Shown: positions 33,506 to 43,739, counted from the first letter of the stretch. The stretch is DNA of 64,000 bases from Rossellomorea aquimaris (GCF_020172085.1 NZ_JAIVAT010000003.1:992001-1056000); one strand, 5' to 3'. The notes: generated from the sequence alone by a model not told the origin. Numbers and translations are program-made.

Positions 33506-34597
33506 TTGGACCATTCTCATTATATGAAGCTTGCCCTTTCAATGGCAGCGTCCACCCAGGGCCAGACGTCACCAAACCCCATGGTAGGGGCAGTGGTCGT
33601 CAACAATGGAGAAATTGTCGGGATGGGAGCCCACCTGAAAGCAGGAGAAGGTCATGCGGAAGTGAATGCGTTGAGGAATGCAGGGGACAAAGCAAAAGGA
33701 AGCGACGTTTATGTCACCCTTGAACCATGTTCCCATTATGGGAAAACTCCTCCATGTTCCCAACTGCTCATTTCAAGTGGTGTAAAGAGCGTTCATATTG
33801 CAACACGTGATCCTAATCCCCTCGTGGCAGGGCGGGGAATCCAACAGTTGAGGGATGCAGGCATCGATGTGTTGGTGGGAGAATGTGAGGAGGAAGCCCG
33901 CGAACTAAATAAACATTTCTTCCACTTTATTCAACACGGTACCCCGTATGTAACACTTAAAACAGCCGTAACATTGGACGGGAAAACCGCTACTGCTTCA
34001 GGTGACAGCAAATGGATCACCTCCGAAGAATCAAGAACTGATGTCCACTATGATCGTCACCGGCATGACGCGATACTAGTAGGAGTCAATACCGTTATTC
34101 AAGATAACCCACTCCTTACCACCCGTTTGCCCCAAGGTGGAAAAAACCCCATTCGAATCATATTAGATACTTATCTCCGAACACCACTACACTCACATGT
34201 AGTGAAAGACGACGAAAGTGCAACACTAATCTTCACAGGAAGTTCCGTCAGTGAAGAACAAAAGCAGCCCTTTTTACAATCCGGGTGTGAAATCGTCACC
34301 CTTTCAGAGAAGAGAATTAACATCCATTCCGTTCTGAACGAACTGGGAGCCAGAAATATCGGTTCCCTATACGTAGAAGGCGGTTCAACGATCCATTCTG
34401 CTTTTTTAAAGGAAAGTGCCTTCCAGGAATTAATCATGTACATGTCCCCAAAGCTTATAGGTGGAAGCACTGCCTTTACGAGTTTTGGAGGGGAAGGATT
34501 TCCTACGATGGCAGAAGGTCTGGAAATGGAGATTCAAAGCTTTGAACGTATAGGAAAGGACATTAAGATTGTTGCTCTTCCCAATACGCATTCTTAA
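33506..34597 (+). CDS. ribD: Bifunctional deaminase/reductase RibD
   Basis: A 363-residue enzyme for the second and third steps of riboflavin synthesis. Residues 1-145 form the deaminase with zinc motifs HAEVNAL and PCSHYGKTPPCSQLL; residues 150-360 form the reductase (TLKTAVTLDGKTAT, SKWITSEESR, SLYVEGGSTIHSAFL). I use TTG 33506: GGAGG at 33493 is 8 nt away, while the ATG at 33491 overlaps that ribosome site itself. First gene of the FMN-controlled operon. Confidence 0.95.
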   Translation: MDHSHYMKLALSMAASTQGQTSPNPMVGAVVVNNGEIVGMGAHLKAGEGHAEVNALRNAGDKAKGSDVYVTLEPCSHYGKTPPCSQLLISSGVKSVHIATRDPNPLVAGRGIQQLRDAGIDVLVGECEEEARELNKHFFHFIQHGTPYVTLKTAVTLDGKTATASGDSKWITSEESRTDVHYDRHRHDAILVGVNTVIQDNPLLTTRLPQGGKNPIRIILDTYLRTPLHSHVVKDDESATLIFTGSSVSEEQKQPFLQSGCEIVTLSEKRINIHSVLNELGARNIGSLYVEGGSTIHSAFLKESAFQELIMYMSPKLIGGSTAFTSFGGEGFPTMAEGLEMEIQSFERIGKDIKIVALPNTHS

Positions 34598-34615
34598 TGG
34601 ATAGGAGGGGAAAGG

Positions 34616-35272
34616 ATGTTTACTGGAATTATTGAAGAAATCGGCTCCATTGAACGGTTGAAGCGATCTTCTTCTTCGATGGAATTGACCATTAGAGCTG
34701 AGCGTGTACTGGAAGACGTAAAGGTTGGTGACAGCATCAGTGTAAATGGTGTCTGTTTAACCGTCACCTCATTCAGCACACGGCAATTTCAAGTAGATGT
34801 GATGCCTGAAACCTTCGATGGCACCACGCTTCGAAACTTATCCCGTGGTTCTAAAGTGAACCTCGAGCGTGCGATGGCTGCAAACGGTCGTTTCGGAGGG
34901 CATTTCGTTAACGGACATGTCGACGGAGTAGGAACGATTACGAGAGTGGAAGTCGTCGAAAATGCATGGTATATGGACATTTCCATTCCGGACCATCAGA
35001 GTCATTTGTTTATCATGAAAGGGTCAGTCGCAATTGACGGTACGTCCCTTACCGTTTTCGGTGTGAACGATCATACCATTACGATTTCGTTGATCCCTCA
35101 AACGAGAGGAGACACAGTCCTCGGTGAAAAGAAAGTGGGCGATTCTGTCAATATTGAGTGTGACGTAATGGCCAAGTATTTTCATCGTTTCTATGAAGCA
35201 AAAGAACAATCCAAGAGTAATTCAAGCAGCATCAGTTATGATTTTTTATCACAAAATGGTTTCGCTGACTAA
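34616..35272 (+). CDS. ribE: Riboflavin synthase alpha chain
   Basis: A 218-residue protein made of two similar lumazine-binding barrels, each starting with a FTGIIEEIG / [11 protein letters not shown]-type segment; [12 protein letters not shown] and [12 protein letters not shown] are the paired motifs. It joins two 6,7-dimethyl-8-ribityllumazine molecules to riboflavin. AGGAGGGGAAAGG precedes ATG 34616. The C-terminus is Ser-rich and about 15 residues past the second barrel. Confidence 0.96.
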   Translation: MFTGIIEEIGSIERLKRSSSSMELTIRAERVLEDVKVGDSISVNGVCLTVTSFSTRQFQVDVMPETFDGTTLRNLSRGSKVNLERAMAANGRFGGHFVNGHVDGVGTITRVEVVENAWYMDISIPDHQSHLFIMKGSVAIDGTSLTVFGVNDHTITISLIPQTRGDTVLGEKKVGDSVNIECDVMAKYFHRFYEAKEQSKSNSSSISYDFLSQNGFAD

Positions 35273-35288
35273 TAGGAGGGGTTGCCCC

Positions 35289-36482
35289 ATGTTTAATAAG
35301 ATTGAAGAAGCGATAGAAGACCTGAAGGCAGGGAAAGTCATCATTGTGGTCGATGATGAAAATCGGGAAAACGAAGGTGACTTCATTGCCCTTGCGGATA
35401 AGGCTACTCCTGATGTCATAAATTTTATGGCGAAAGAGGGAAGAGGACTGATTTGCGCCCCGATCACTGAGGAGATCGCACAGAAACTCAAGCTGGCGCC
35501 GATGACACTTTCAAATACAGATCCTCATGGTACAGCTTTTACGATATCAGTGGATCATAAATCATCAACAACCGGGATCAGTGCGTTCGAGAGATCCGCA
35601 ACCATCCAGGAATTGCTGAACCCTGAATCGATGCCCGAGGACTTTAAACGTCCAGGTCACGTATTTCCCCTCGTCGCCAAAAAAGGTGGTGTACTAAAAC
35701 GGGCAGGACATACAGAAGCCGCCATCGATTTGGCTGCTCTATCAGGAGCAAAGCCATCCGGCGTCATTTGTGAAATCATGAATGAAGACGGCACGATGGC
35801 AAGGGTGCCTGAGTTAGTGAAACTGGCATCGAAGTGGGATCTAAAGATCATTTCGATTGAAGATTTGATCAGGTACAGACGCAAAAAAGAAAAGCTCGTG
35901 ACGAGAGAAGTGGAAATTGAACTTCCAACGGAATTCGGAAACTTCAAGGCAGTTGCTTACACAGAAAACCTTACAGGGAAAGAACATATCGCACTTGTAA
36001 AAGGGGAATGGTCCGAGGATGAAGATGTACTCGTCCGTGTTCACTCCGAATGCCTGACAGGTGACGTTTTCGGTTCCAATCGCTGTGACTGTGGACCGCA
36101 GCTTGCTACAGCACTGACTCAAATTGAAGAAGAAGGTAAAGGCGTACTTCTCTATATGAGACAGGAAGGCCGTGGCATTGGTCTGATTAACAAATTAAAA
36201 GCTTATAAACTTCAAGAACAGGGCTATGATACTGTTGAAGCCAATCATAAATTGGGGTTTGGAGCTGATCTGAGGGAATATGGAATCGGAGCCCAGATCC
36301 TTAGAGATCTAGGTATACAAAAGATTCGGTTACTGACCAATAATCCACGGAAAATTGCCGGCATCAACGGATACGGATTAGAAATAGTAGACCGTGTGCC
36401 GATTCAACTTCCGGCTAAATTCGAAAACGAAAAGTATTTAAAAACAAAGCATGCGAAGCTTGGGCATTTACTTAAATTTTAA
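35289..36482 (+). CDS. ribBA: 3,4-dihydroxy-2-butanone-4-phosphate synthase / GTP cyclohydrolase II (RibBA)
   Basis: A 397-residue fused enzyme. Residues 1-200 are the DHBP synthase ([29 protein letters not shown]) and residues 205-397 are GTP cyclohydrolase II with the zinc site [17 protein letters not shown] and [10 protein letters not shown]. It supplies both riboflavin precursors. ATG 35289 follows TAGGAGGGGTTGCCCC. The gene is called ribA, ribAB or ribBA in different species. Confidence 0.96.
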   Translation: MFNKIEEAIEDLKAGKVIIVVDDENRENEGDFIALADKATPDVINFMAKEGRGLICAPITEEIAQKLKLAPMTLSNTDPHGTAFTISVDHKSSTTGISAFERSATIQELLNPESMPEDFKRPGHVFPLVAKKGGVLKRAGHTEAAIDLAALSGAKPSGVICEIMNEDGTMARVPELVKLASKWDLKIISIEDLIRYRRKKEKLVTREVEIELPTEFGNFKAVAYTENLTGKEHIALVKGEWSEDEDVLVRVHSECLTGDVFGSNRCDCGPQLATALTQIEEEGKGVLLYMRQEGRGIGLINKLKAYKLQEQGYDTVEANHKLGFGADLREYGIGAQILRDLGIQKIRLLTNNPRKIAGINGYGLEIVDRVPIQLPAKFENEKYLKTKHAKLGHLLKF

Positions 36483-36504
36483 TAATAAACAGGAGGAATA
36501 AACA

Positions 36505-36975
36505 ATGAAGACAATTTATGAAGGTAATTTAGTAGGTTCAGGATTAAGAGTGGCCATTGTCGTGTCCCGTTTTAATGAGTTTATTACATCAAAGCTTCTA
36601 GGTGGGGCGGAAGATGCGTTAAAGCGCCACGGAGTTGACGAAGATAATGTTTCCGTCACTTGGGTACCGGGTGCATTCGAAATTCCTATGATCGCCAAAA
36701 AGCTTGCGCGATCAGGAAAGTACGATGCAGTTATTACACTTGGGACAGTCATTCGCGGAGCGACTGCTCATTTTGAATACGTAAGCGGAGAAGTGGCAAA
36801 AGGAGTGGCGAATCTAAGCCTTCAGGAAGAAGTTCCAGTCATATTCGGTGTACTCACTACAGACACCATCGAACAGGCCATCGAAAGAGCAGGCACGAAA
36901 GCAGGAAACAAGGGATGGGAAGCTGCAGTATCAGCTATTGAAATGGCGAACCTGATTCGTGAAATAGACAAATAA
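36505..36975 (+). CDS. ribH: 6,7-dimethyl-8-ribityllumazine synthase
   Basis: A 156-residue subunit of the lumazine synthase capsid. Motifs: [35 protein letters not shown] (catalytic His) and [17 protein letters not shown]. It condenses the two RibBA/RibD products. AGGAGGAATAAACA precedes ATG. Last gene of the operon; a terminator follows. Confidence 0.97.
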   Translation: MKTIYEGNLVGSGLRVAIVVSRFNEFITSKLLGGAEDALKRHGVDEDNVSVTWVPGAFEIPMIAKKLARSGKYDAVITLGTVIRGATAHFEYVSGEVAKGVANLSLQEEVPVIFGVLTTDTIEQAIERAGTKAGNKGWEAAVSAIEMANLIREIDK

Positions 36976-36989
36976 GATAGGATTGAAGG

Positions 36990-37017
36990 AGCCTCCTCTG
37001 TGGGAGGCTTTTTTTTT
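36990..37017 (+). terminator. Terminator of the rib operon
   Basis: AGCCTCC and GGAGGCT arms are followed by a run of T. Confidence 0.9.
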
Positions 37018-37440
37018 GAGAGGGACGGACATGTTAATGGAGCTTTGGAAGAGAAATGCTCGTGTCATGGAAGAGTTTGTGGGATTATTTGTAAAACGGC
37101 GTATTTTTCCAAAAACGGCAAGATTACTGGTTAAATAGCTCCGATTATTCACGATAACGGCTGGATTATCAATGAAAGCCGCTTGATTCTTTTTCATTTC
37201 AGCTGGTTTTGCGTTAGAGATCAGCAACTAATCCATCATTCACAATCGATTTCCCCGTAAAGCGGCAATCATCAACACACACCAACATCCACCATCGATT
37301 CAAAAAAAAAAGCAACCAAAATCCTCCACAAAAATACATATTGGCAAACGTCAGACCTTTTGCTAAAATAGTATTTTGTGGCTCCCCCTATTTGGGGAGG
37401 AGCGGGTAGGGAGAGGGCAGTTTTATAGGAAGATTATAAT
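37018..37440. other. Long intergenic region with possible repeat or gene remnant
   Basis: About 420 bp without a convincing gene. The minus strand from about 37227 stays open for some 98 codons, but it has no ribosome site, runs through the rib terminator and shows no family, so I do not call it. Near the permease there is a hairpin CTCCCC/GGGGAG (37382-37399) without a T run and a TAAAAT -10-like box at about 37363. No purine or other riboswitch is recognisable. Confidence 0.5.
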
Positions 37441-38730
37441 ATGAAAGCACGTGGAAGTATTTTTCAGTTAAAGGATCACGGTACCACGATGAAACAGGAG
37501 ATGATGGCAGGTGCGATCGGTTATTTTACGATTGTCTACATTATCGCTGTGAATGCTTTAATTCTTTCTGAAGCTGGAATTCCATTTGAAGGAGCGGTCA
37601 TGGCAACCATTCTTGCCTCCTTCGTCGGATGTTTGGTGATGGCCTTTTGGGCAAATGCACCCATCCTACTGGTTCCAGGTATGGGGATTAATGCAATGTT
37701 TACGTTCACACTTGTAAAATCATCAGGTCTTTCGTGGCAGGAAGCTTTAGCTGTCGTAGTGATTTCAGGGATACTCTTCATGATTATTGCATTTACAAAG
37801 CTTTCAAAAGTATTATCGGAAGCCATTCCCAAAACATTAAAAGAAGCCATTACCGTAGGGTTAGGGATGTTTTTGATGTTCATAGGTCTAGAAAAAGGCG
37901 GTCTCATTCAAAGAGGGGACAGTGCCATTATCACGATCGGTGATTTTGGGGAACTAAAGGTGTTGGCCACGGTGTTGACATTCCTGGTGACGATTTTTCT
38001 TTTCATACGCAATGTAAAAGGGCAATTTTTATGGAGTATCGCCTTTGGGACACTGCTTGGATTCATATTTGGGATCGAGCCTTCCATTCAATCAGGCTCA
38101 TTTCATTTAAGTGAATACAGTCAGGTTTTTGGTCAAATATCGTTCAGTGCCATTATGGAAATCCCATTTTGGATTGCGGTTTTTTCAGTAACGATGGTTC
38201 TGGTATTTGAAAACATCGGTCTCGTTCACGGACATACGGATATGATCGATCAACCGCATAAATATTCCAAAGCGTTTCAAGCCAACGCATTTTCAGCTTT
38301 TACGTCCGGATTCTTCGGGACGAGTCCAACAGTCTCAACGGTGGAAAGTGCTGCAGCGATGACGGCAGGTGGGCGTACTGGGTTGACGAGCTTGACGACA
38401 GGAGTCTTATTTTTGGGATCGGTGTTGTTCATCCCTTATTTGAAGTGGATTCCGGACCATGCCGTCGCCCCGATCCTGATTATCATCGGCGGCTTGATGA
38501 TCCAGAATATTCGACATATGGATCTTCGTGATCTGACTGAGGCATTCCCTGCCATTTTTATCATTGCGATGATTCCGTTTACGTACAGCATCGCAGACGG
38601 AATTGCCATCGGCTTTATTCTATATCCAGTGTTGAAGCTGGCTACCGGGAAGGCTCGTGAAGTATCCGTTCCTCTATATATTATTGCTGCACTGTTTCTT
38701 ATGAATTTCTTTGTTCATTCGATTCATTAA
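37441..38730 (+). CDS. NCS2-family purine permease (PbuG/PbuO type)
   Basis: A 429-residue transporter with about 12-14 membrane segments of the AzgA-like branch: IVYIIAVNALILSEAG, VPGMGINAMFTFTLV, LKEAITVGLGMFLMFIGLEK and FGTSPTVSTVESAAAMTAGG. The last is the substrate-site loop. Members take up hypoxanthine and guanine by proton symport. B. subtilis PbuG and PbuO are both close in length; I cannot choose. Unlike pbuG, no purine riboswitch is seen upstream. AGGAAGATTATAAT precedes ATG. Confidence 0.9.
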   Translation: MKARGSIFQLKDHGTTMKQEMMAGAIGYFTIVYIIAVNALILSEAGIPFEGAVMATILASFVGCLVMAFWANAPILLVPGMGINAMFTFTLVKSSGLSWQEALAVVVISGILFMIIAFTKLSKVLSEAIPKTLKEAITVGLGMFLMFIGLEKGGLIQRGDSAIITIGDFGELKVLATVLTFLVTIFLFIRNVKGQFLWSIAFGTLLGFIFGIEPSIQSGSFHLSEYSQVFGQISFSAIMEIPFWIAVFSVTMVLVFENIGLVHGHTDMIDQPHKYSKAFQANAFSAFTSGFFGTSPTVSTVESAAAMTAGGRTGLTSLTTGVLFLGSVLFIPYLKWIPDHAVAPILIIIGGLMIQNIRHMDLRDLTEAFPAIFIIAMIPFTYSIADGIAIGFILYPVLKLATGKAREVSVPLYIIAALFLMNFFVHSIH

Positions 38731-38755
38731 AGCGATGAAAATTATAAGTAGAGTT

Positions 38756-38796
38756 GCCCATCATCATGATGAAAATCATGGTGATGGGCATTTTAT
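38756..38796 (+). terminator. Terminator after the permease
   Basis: GCCCATCA and TGATGGGC arms with an inner ATGAT/ATCAT pairing, followed by a T-rich tail. Confidence 0.8.
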
Positions 38797-38887
38797 TTGT
38801 GAATTTTTTCGAAAATCACTGTAACCAATGGAAATCAGGCAAGATGCTATGGGCATCTCGTATTCTTTACAACAACTGTCAAATTAC

Positions 38888-38917
38888 TTGGACTTTCTAC
38901 GTGTTTATTGTTACTAT
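38888..38917 (+). promoter_or_regulatory. Possible promoter of the EAL-HDOD gene
   Basis: TTGGAC (38888) and TACTAT (38912), 18 nt apart, about 70 nt upstream of the start. Confidence 0.45.
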
Positions 38918-38987
38918 AAAAGGGATATATGTATCTTTTTTACTATTTATTTATAGATCGTTCAGGAGTAAAGCAGAGGTGGTTTTG

Positions 38988-40235
38988 ATGGAAGTATTTG
39001 TAGCCAGGCAGCCTATTTTTGACCGTCATCAAGAAACGGTGGCGTATGAACTTCTCTACAGAAATAATGAGATTAATATATTTCCTAATATTGACGGAGA
39101 TCAGGCGACTGCAGACGTCATCATTAACAGTTATTTGAATATCGGGCTTGAAAGCCTATCAGCTGGGAAGCCATGCTTTATTAATTTTACAGAAAATCTC
39201 CTTAAGCTGAGAGTCCCGACATACTTTAATCCAAGGGAGATCGTCGTGGAGATCCTCGAAAGTGTCACCCCGAATTCCGAGGTAGTACAGGTTTGTCATG
39301 AGTTAAAAGCCTTGGGATATAAGATTGCATTAGACGATTTCATATTCAATGAATCGAATCCATATGATAGGGAATTAATGAAATTGGCGGATTACGTAAA
39401 GGTTGATTTCTTGAATACAACCGAAGCTGAACGCGGTAGTATTGAAGTTCTCTCTAATGTATTGGGGTACAGGCTTCTTGCTGAAAAAGTGGAAACCATG
39501 AGCCATTATGAAGAAGCGATGGAGAAAGGGTATCATTTCTTTCAGGGCTATTTCTTCAGTAAACCGAAGATCATTGCCACTCATGATGTACCGACGTATT
39601 TTCACTCCTATTACTCGATTATCCAAAGTCTCGAAATGACGGAACCGAGCATTGATAAGATCAGTCAGTTGATTGAGCAGGATCTTTCCTTATCCTATAA
39701 ACTGTTGAAATTGATCAATTCCCCCGCATACCGACCGAAACATAAGATTCATTCCATACGACAGGCGATCGTTCTTTTAGGACTTCTTGAAATCAAGCGG
39801 TGGATTTATGTGCTGGCTGTGAGGGAACAAGTCGGTAAGAGAAGGCAACTGGAAAATGAAGTGGTTACATTATGTTTGACGAGAGCGAAAATGTGCGAAC
39901 TCCTGGCAGATAAACATGAACGCTCATCAATGAAATCAAGTTATTTCCTGACAGGAATGTTTTCATTGATGGAAACCATTTTATCCATGCCGATTGATCG
40001 TATCCTGAAGGACTTGCCATTGAATGATGATATTTGTAATGCATTAACAGGTTCAAGGAACGATTTAAAGCAGATACTCGAACTCGTCGTCTCCGTCGAG
40101 AAAGCGGACTGGGCCATGACAGAAATAATAATGGAAAATTTGAAGTTTAATAAGAGGGAAGTGATGGAAAGCTATCATCATTCCTGTAAATGGACGGAGG
40201 AGCTCCTGACCCAAGAAGTATCGGAGTTGAAATAG
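38988..40235 (+). CDS. EAL-HDOD signalling protein (YuxH-like)
   Basis: A 415-residue protein. Residues 1-200 form a reduced EAL domain (VARQPIFDRHQETVAYELLYR, IALDDFIF, LLAEKVET) and residues 205-395 an HDOD domain (IDKISQLIEQDLSLSYKLLKLIN, then IRQAIVLLGLLEIKRWIY). The EAL motif is ELL and several metal ligands of active c-di-GMP phosphodiesterases seem absent, so it is likely a binding or scaffold protein. This matches B. subtilis YuxH in layout. ATG follows AGAGGTGGTTTTG. The stop abuts the convergent gene at 40237. Confidence 0.88.
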   Translation: MEVFVARQPIFDRHQETVAYELLYRNNEINIFPNIDGDQATADVIINSYLNIGLESLSAGKPCFINFTENLLKLRVPTYFNPREIVVEILESVTPNSEVVQVCHELKALGYKIALDDFIFNESNPYDRELMKLADYVKVDFLNTTEAERGSIEVLSNVLGYRLLAEKVETMSHYEEAMEKGYHFFQGYFFSKPKIIATHDVPTYFHSYYSIIQSLEMTEPSIDKISQLIEQDLSLSYKLLKLINSPAYRPKHKIHSIRQAIVLLGLLEIKRWIYVLAVREQVGKRRQLENEVVTLCLTRAKMCELLADKHERSSMKSSYFLTGMFSLMETILSMPIDRILKDLPLNDDICNALTGSRNDLKQILELVVSVEKADWAMTEIIMENLKFNKREVMESYHHSCKWTEELLTQEVSELK

Positions 40236-40236
40236 C

Positions 40237-40533
40237 TTACCATACAGGTTTGTATTCACCGGGAGTCAAATATTTCCTCTGGGGCTTGATATATCGCTTC
40301 AACTCCATCAGAAGAAGCCGTTGCAGATTCTTTGATGAAATTTGCCTGGCTACATCGGCAGGGAATGGGTAGATTCCGATGCTGTTAAAACGTACCCGAA
40401 AAAGACCTTCATGCACAAGGTCTTTTTTGTCATTATAGATGCGGGCAAAAGTGGTCACAACCCTTGATTGGTATTCATCAGAGGATTCTTCTACATTCCG
40501 GACTTGAAAACGAAAATGGTATTCTTCTTTCAT
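40237..40533 (-). CDS. Hypothetical protein, 98 aa
   Basis: A small, mostly beta-looking protein (EEYHFRFQVRNVEES, then GLFRVRFNSIGIYPF) with a basic C-terminus (ELKRYIKPQRKYLTPGE). No Cys and no membrane segment. I prefer ATG 40533 after GGTGATGTTT; the frame also allows ATG 40551 and TTG 40578. I do not recognise the family. It is convergent with the EAL-HDOD gene with a one-base gap and no clear terminator between. Confidence 0.65.
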   Translation of the reverse strand: MKEEYHFRFQVRNVEESSDEYQSRVVTTFARIYNDKKDLVHEGLFRVRFNSIGIYPFPADVARQISSKNLQRLLLMELKRYIKPQRKYLTPGEYKPVW

Positions 40534-40717
40534 AAACATCACCACATTCATTGTCTCGAAAAGAGGGGGATAATTCAACTGTTAAATGCTTTCGCCATCC
40601 AGCCGGATTATTTCTTTTGTTAAATTACAAGGAAGATGATTGCGAAAAGAGCCTGTTTGTGGCAAGCTAAGACTATTATGAATAGTTTACTAGTAAATTA
40701 CCGTGGAGGGATTCACG

Positions 40718-41713
40718 ATGAACTTGAATCTAATTAAATGTCATGGTTCTGGAAATGACTTTTTACTTATTGATGAAATGACCAATGGATATGATTTCTC
40801 AGATGAAGCAAGACAAAATCTAGCCCTTGCATTATGTGATCGTCAGTCTGCTCTTGGAGCCGATGGCATTCTGTTTGTACTAGCCAGCGATGATTGTGAT
40901 GCGAGAATGAGGGTTTTTAATGCAGATGGTTCTGAAGCATCGATGTGCGGAAACGGGCTGAGATGTGTAGGGCGTTATGTATGTGAGCTGCTGGACAAAG
41001 AGTCCATCATCATTCAAACGATGAAAGCAAATCTCCGTGTGTCAACTCAGGATACCATTTTTGAAAACATCCCGACGTATAATGTTGAAATCTCCCCTGT
41101 CCTTTTTGGTTTGGATACTTTACCAATGAACTTGGATCGGGAAACATTGTTGAATGAAAGCATTCCTGAGATTTCGGATCGTTTGACTTTTTCAGCCCTC
41201 GCAGTACCAAACCCTCATTTGATCAGTGTCGTAAGCACAGAGCATATTCTCTCGAATGAGCAAAAGACCATTGCGGAAACGGTGAATGGCCCAAATAATT
41301 TATTTCCTGATGGAGTCAATGTGAGTTTTGTATATCCATTAGAGCAAGGATCCATTTATGTCCGTACGTTTGAAAGAGGTGTTGGCTTCACAAATGCATG
41401 CGGTACAGCGATGTCGGCTTCAAGTCTTGTTACCTGCCTACTTGGAGAGAATGAGTTCGGCAAGGAAATCGATGTGTATAACAACGGAGGGAAGGTCCGT
41501 GTCATCGTAAACGAATTGGCCGAAGGGAAGTATAATATGGAATTGATTGGGAATGCTACGTATCTTTATCAATCTCAAATTGAATTGTCTATTTCACATC
41601 CTGAGGATTTTCATGAGATGTCCAGACAGGAATTCACGGAAGAAGGAGCATATGAGCTCTTAGAGAATCATGCTAAATCAATCGTTGAAAGTAAAGTGTT
41701 CTTGAGTGCGTGA
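40718..41713 (+). CDS. dapF: Diaminopimelate epimerase (DapF) or DapF-fold racemase, long form
   Basis: A 331-residue PLP-independent epimerase. The catalytic Cys pair is intact: Cys77 in SMCGNGLRC and Cys228 in NACGTAMSAS. N-terminal KCHGSGNDFLLID and GADGILFV fit the family. DapF makes meso-diaminopimelate for lysine and wall peptides. Two points are unusual: about 45 residues follow the normal end of the second barrel (from about 287), and FTNACGTAM departs from the common QACGTGA form. A related racemase is possible. GTGGAGGGATTCACG precedes ATG 40718. Confidence 0.87.
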   Translation: MNLNLIKCHGSGNDFLLIDEMTNGYDFSDEARQNLALALCDRQSALGADGILFVLASDDCDARMRVFNADGSEASMCGNGLRCVGRYVCELLDKESIIIQTMKANLRVSTQDTIFENIPTYNVEISPVLFGLDTLPMNLDRETLLNESIPEISDRLTFSALAVPNPHLISVVSTEHILSNEQKTIAETVNGPNNLFPDGVNVSFVYPLEQGSIYVRTFERGVGFTNACGTAMSASSLVTCLLGENEFGKEIDVYNNGGKVRVIVNELAEGKYNMELIGNATYLYQSQIELSISHPEDFHEMSRQEFTEEGAYELLENHAKSIVESKVFLSA

Positions 41714-41728
41714 TGCCATGATAGAAGT

Positions 41729-41759
41729 GAGGGTGCCCTTTATTACAGGCACTCTCTTT
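41729..41759. terminator. Bidirectional terminator
   Basis: GAGGGTGCC and GGCACTCTC arms lie between dapF and the convergent ligD. Confidence 0.75.
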
Positions 41760-41760
41760 C

Positions 41761-43602
41761 TTATTTTTTGGACTGCTTTTTTAAAAACTCAATCACTTTG
41801 CCGAATGGCTGTTGTTCTTTTACCCTGTCGTATTCAATAAAGGGGCATCCAAATTGTTGAAATCTTCTCAACACAACATCTATAGTGAATAATTCCGGGT
41901 TAAGATCATCGTCCACTTCATGCCACCATAAAGGAGTCGCCACCAATGCCTCAGCATTCCCCCTCAATGAATAGGGGGCGATGATGGTCTTCCCTTCCCC
42001 GTGTTGAATATAATCGACATAAAGTCTTCCATTCCTATTCTTCTTTAAGCGTTCAATCGTAAAATCTTCAGGAAAATTGGATACAAGGTAGGTTGCAATG
42101 AATTCAGTAAACAGGGCTGTGTCCTCCCATGAGTATCCGTCGGGAATCGGAATATATACTTGTAATCCCTTGTTGCCGGACGTTTTAACAAAACTTTGAA
42201 GGCTCAACCCATCGAATAATTCTTTCATGATCCTCGCTGCTTTAACGGCAAGTGAAAAATGGGCTCTAGACGGAGGATCCAAATCAAAGACTACTTCATT
42301 AACAAATTCTTCTTTGGCTTTCTGGAAGGGTACATGAAATTCCAGAGCCAGCTGATTTCCAAGCCAAATCAATGTTGCCAGGTTATTGCAGAGGGTGTAA
42401 TGGATGTTATTTTCCCTATGTGTTTCAACGAAATCAGGGGAGTAGTCCGGAGCATTCTTTTGGAAAAAGGACTCACCGAAGATACCATGTGGGTATCGAA
42501 TACAGGTTAAAGGCCGATCCTTTAAGAATGGTAATATCACCACTGATAACTTTCGGAGGTACCGAATATAATCCAATTTCGTTATGTGTACATCCTGGAA
42601 CAACTCCTTTTCTGGGTGAGTTATATCTACTTCTCTGGGTAGTGAAGCCTCATCCATTTTGAATTGATGGAATGTGCAGTCTTCAGGCTCTGAGGAAAAT
42701 AGGAATTGCTTAAAGTGAGGTTCCCTGAGCTGCCCGTCTTGCCAGTGTAAATATGAAATCTCTACGACAATAGCTGGATCTATATAGTAAAGAGAGCGCT
42801 TTTTTTCTGTGTGATTTTGTTTGATCGCACTTATTACCGTTTTCTTCTCATCTGCAGAAAGTCCAAAGTGGAATAGCCCGATCGGTAGTACCTGATCATG
42901 ATGAAATACACCTATGTGAAAATAATCATTCGATTCATCCAAAGCAGTGATGAAACACTTACAGTACTTCCAATTCTTCTTTTTCAACCAATTGGTACTT
43001 CGTTGACCCTCTTCCCATTTGCTTCCTGTCTTCTTTGCGACCGCACCTTCCCCTTCTTCCTTTTCTACAAGCTCCCACACCTTCCCGAAGTCCTTGTAAT
43101 CAGGAACCATTTGCAAAGAGGATGGGTGAGCGGGGTTTGGTTCAAGAGGCATTCCTAGCTGGGTGAACACTTCTTTCAATTTACCTTTTCTCGAACGATA
43201 AGGTTCATGCATATACAAGCTATTCCCGGACTGAAGGATATCAAATGCTAAATATGCTGCTGGTCGCTTGGCTGCAGCATCAAGGATTCTTTGTTCATTC
43301 CGCATCCTGCCCCTTACCTGCAATTCCTGGAACTCGGTACTGAACGGAGATCGTAATAATACGATTTCTCCATCGAATATTAGTGGAAGGGAAAAATCAA
43401 TTTCCTTCAATAATGTGTGGATTTGCTCTTTGATTTCGGGGAAATGAACAAGGAGTTCCTTCCCATTCCGACTTTGCATGCTAATTTGATCTTGTGATTG
43501 AATGCAGAGAATTCCGCGGAATCCATCATATTTTACTTCGTAATGCCAATCTTTACCTGTAGGAAGTTCGTGGCGCAATGTAGGGAGCATCGGTTTCATC
43601 AT
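41761..43602 (-). CDS. ligD: Bacterial NHEJ DNA ligase LigD (ligase plus polymerase domains)
   Basis: A 613-residue enzyme. The N-terminal ATP-dependent ligase has adenylation Lys24 in EVKYDGFRG, IFDGEIV and WLKKKNWKYCK; an OB-fold follows to about residue 300. The C-terminal primase-polymerase domain (about 325-613) has DITHPEKELF, VVFDLDPPS (metal Asp pair) and TSGNKGLQVYIPI. No 3'-phosphoesterase domain, as in B. subtilis LigD. It seals double-strand breaks with Ku, encoded divergently at 43740. The start ATG 43602 follows AAGGTGAAG. Confidence 0.94.
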   Translation of the reverse strand: MMKPMLPTLRHELPTGKDWHYEVKYDGFRGILCIQSQDQISMQSRNGKELLVHFPEIKEQIHTLLKEIDFSLPLIFDGEIVLLRSPFSTEFQELQVRGRMRNEQRILDAAAKRPAAYLAFDILQSGNSLYMHEPYRSRKGKLKEVFTQLGMPLEPNPAHPSSLQMVPDYKDFGKVWELVEKEEGEGAVAKKTGSKWEEGQRSTNWLKKKNWKYCKCFITALDESNDYFHIGVFHHDQVLPIGLFHFGLSADEKKTVISAIKQNHTEKKRSLYYIDPAIVVEISYLHWQDGQLREPHFKQFLFSSEPEDCTFHQFKMDEASLPREVDITHPEKELFQDVHITKLDYIRYLRKLSVVILPFLKDRPLTCIRYPHGIFGESFFQKNAPDYSPDFVETHRENNIHYTLCNNLATLIWLGNQLALEFHVPFQKAKEEFVNEVVFDLDPPSRAHFSLAVKAARIMKELFDGLSLQSFVKTSGNKGLQVYIPIPDGYSWEDTALFTEFIATYLVSNFPEDFTIERLKKNRNGRLYVDYIQHGEGKTIIAPYSLRGNAEALVATPLWWHEVDDDLNPELFTIDVVLRRFQQFGCPFIEYDRVKEQQPFGKVIEFLKKQSKK

Positions 43603-43739
43603 CTTCACCTTGATTTTTAGTTGTAGTGTGTCCGTTAAAGGGCAGAAATATTTCCATATGTTTAAGGGGATGAAGAAAGTCGGGGAACTAAATGATATGA
43701 ATAAGGGATTAGTTTGTGAAAAGGAGGGTAATGAAAGAT

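Noticed and set aside
36931-37227. 98-codon minus-strand frame after ribH
   Set aside because: It crosses the rib terminator, has no ribosome site and no recognisable protein pattern.
37320-37440. Purine riboswitch upstream of the NCS2 permease
   Set aside because: The conserved purine-aptamer loops are absent; only a G/C hairpin without a T tract is seen.
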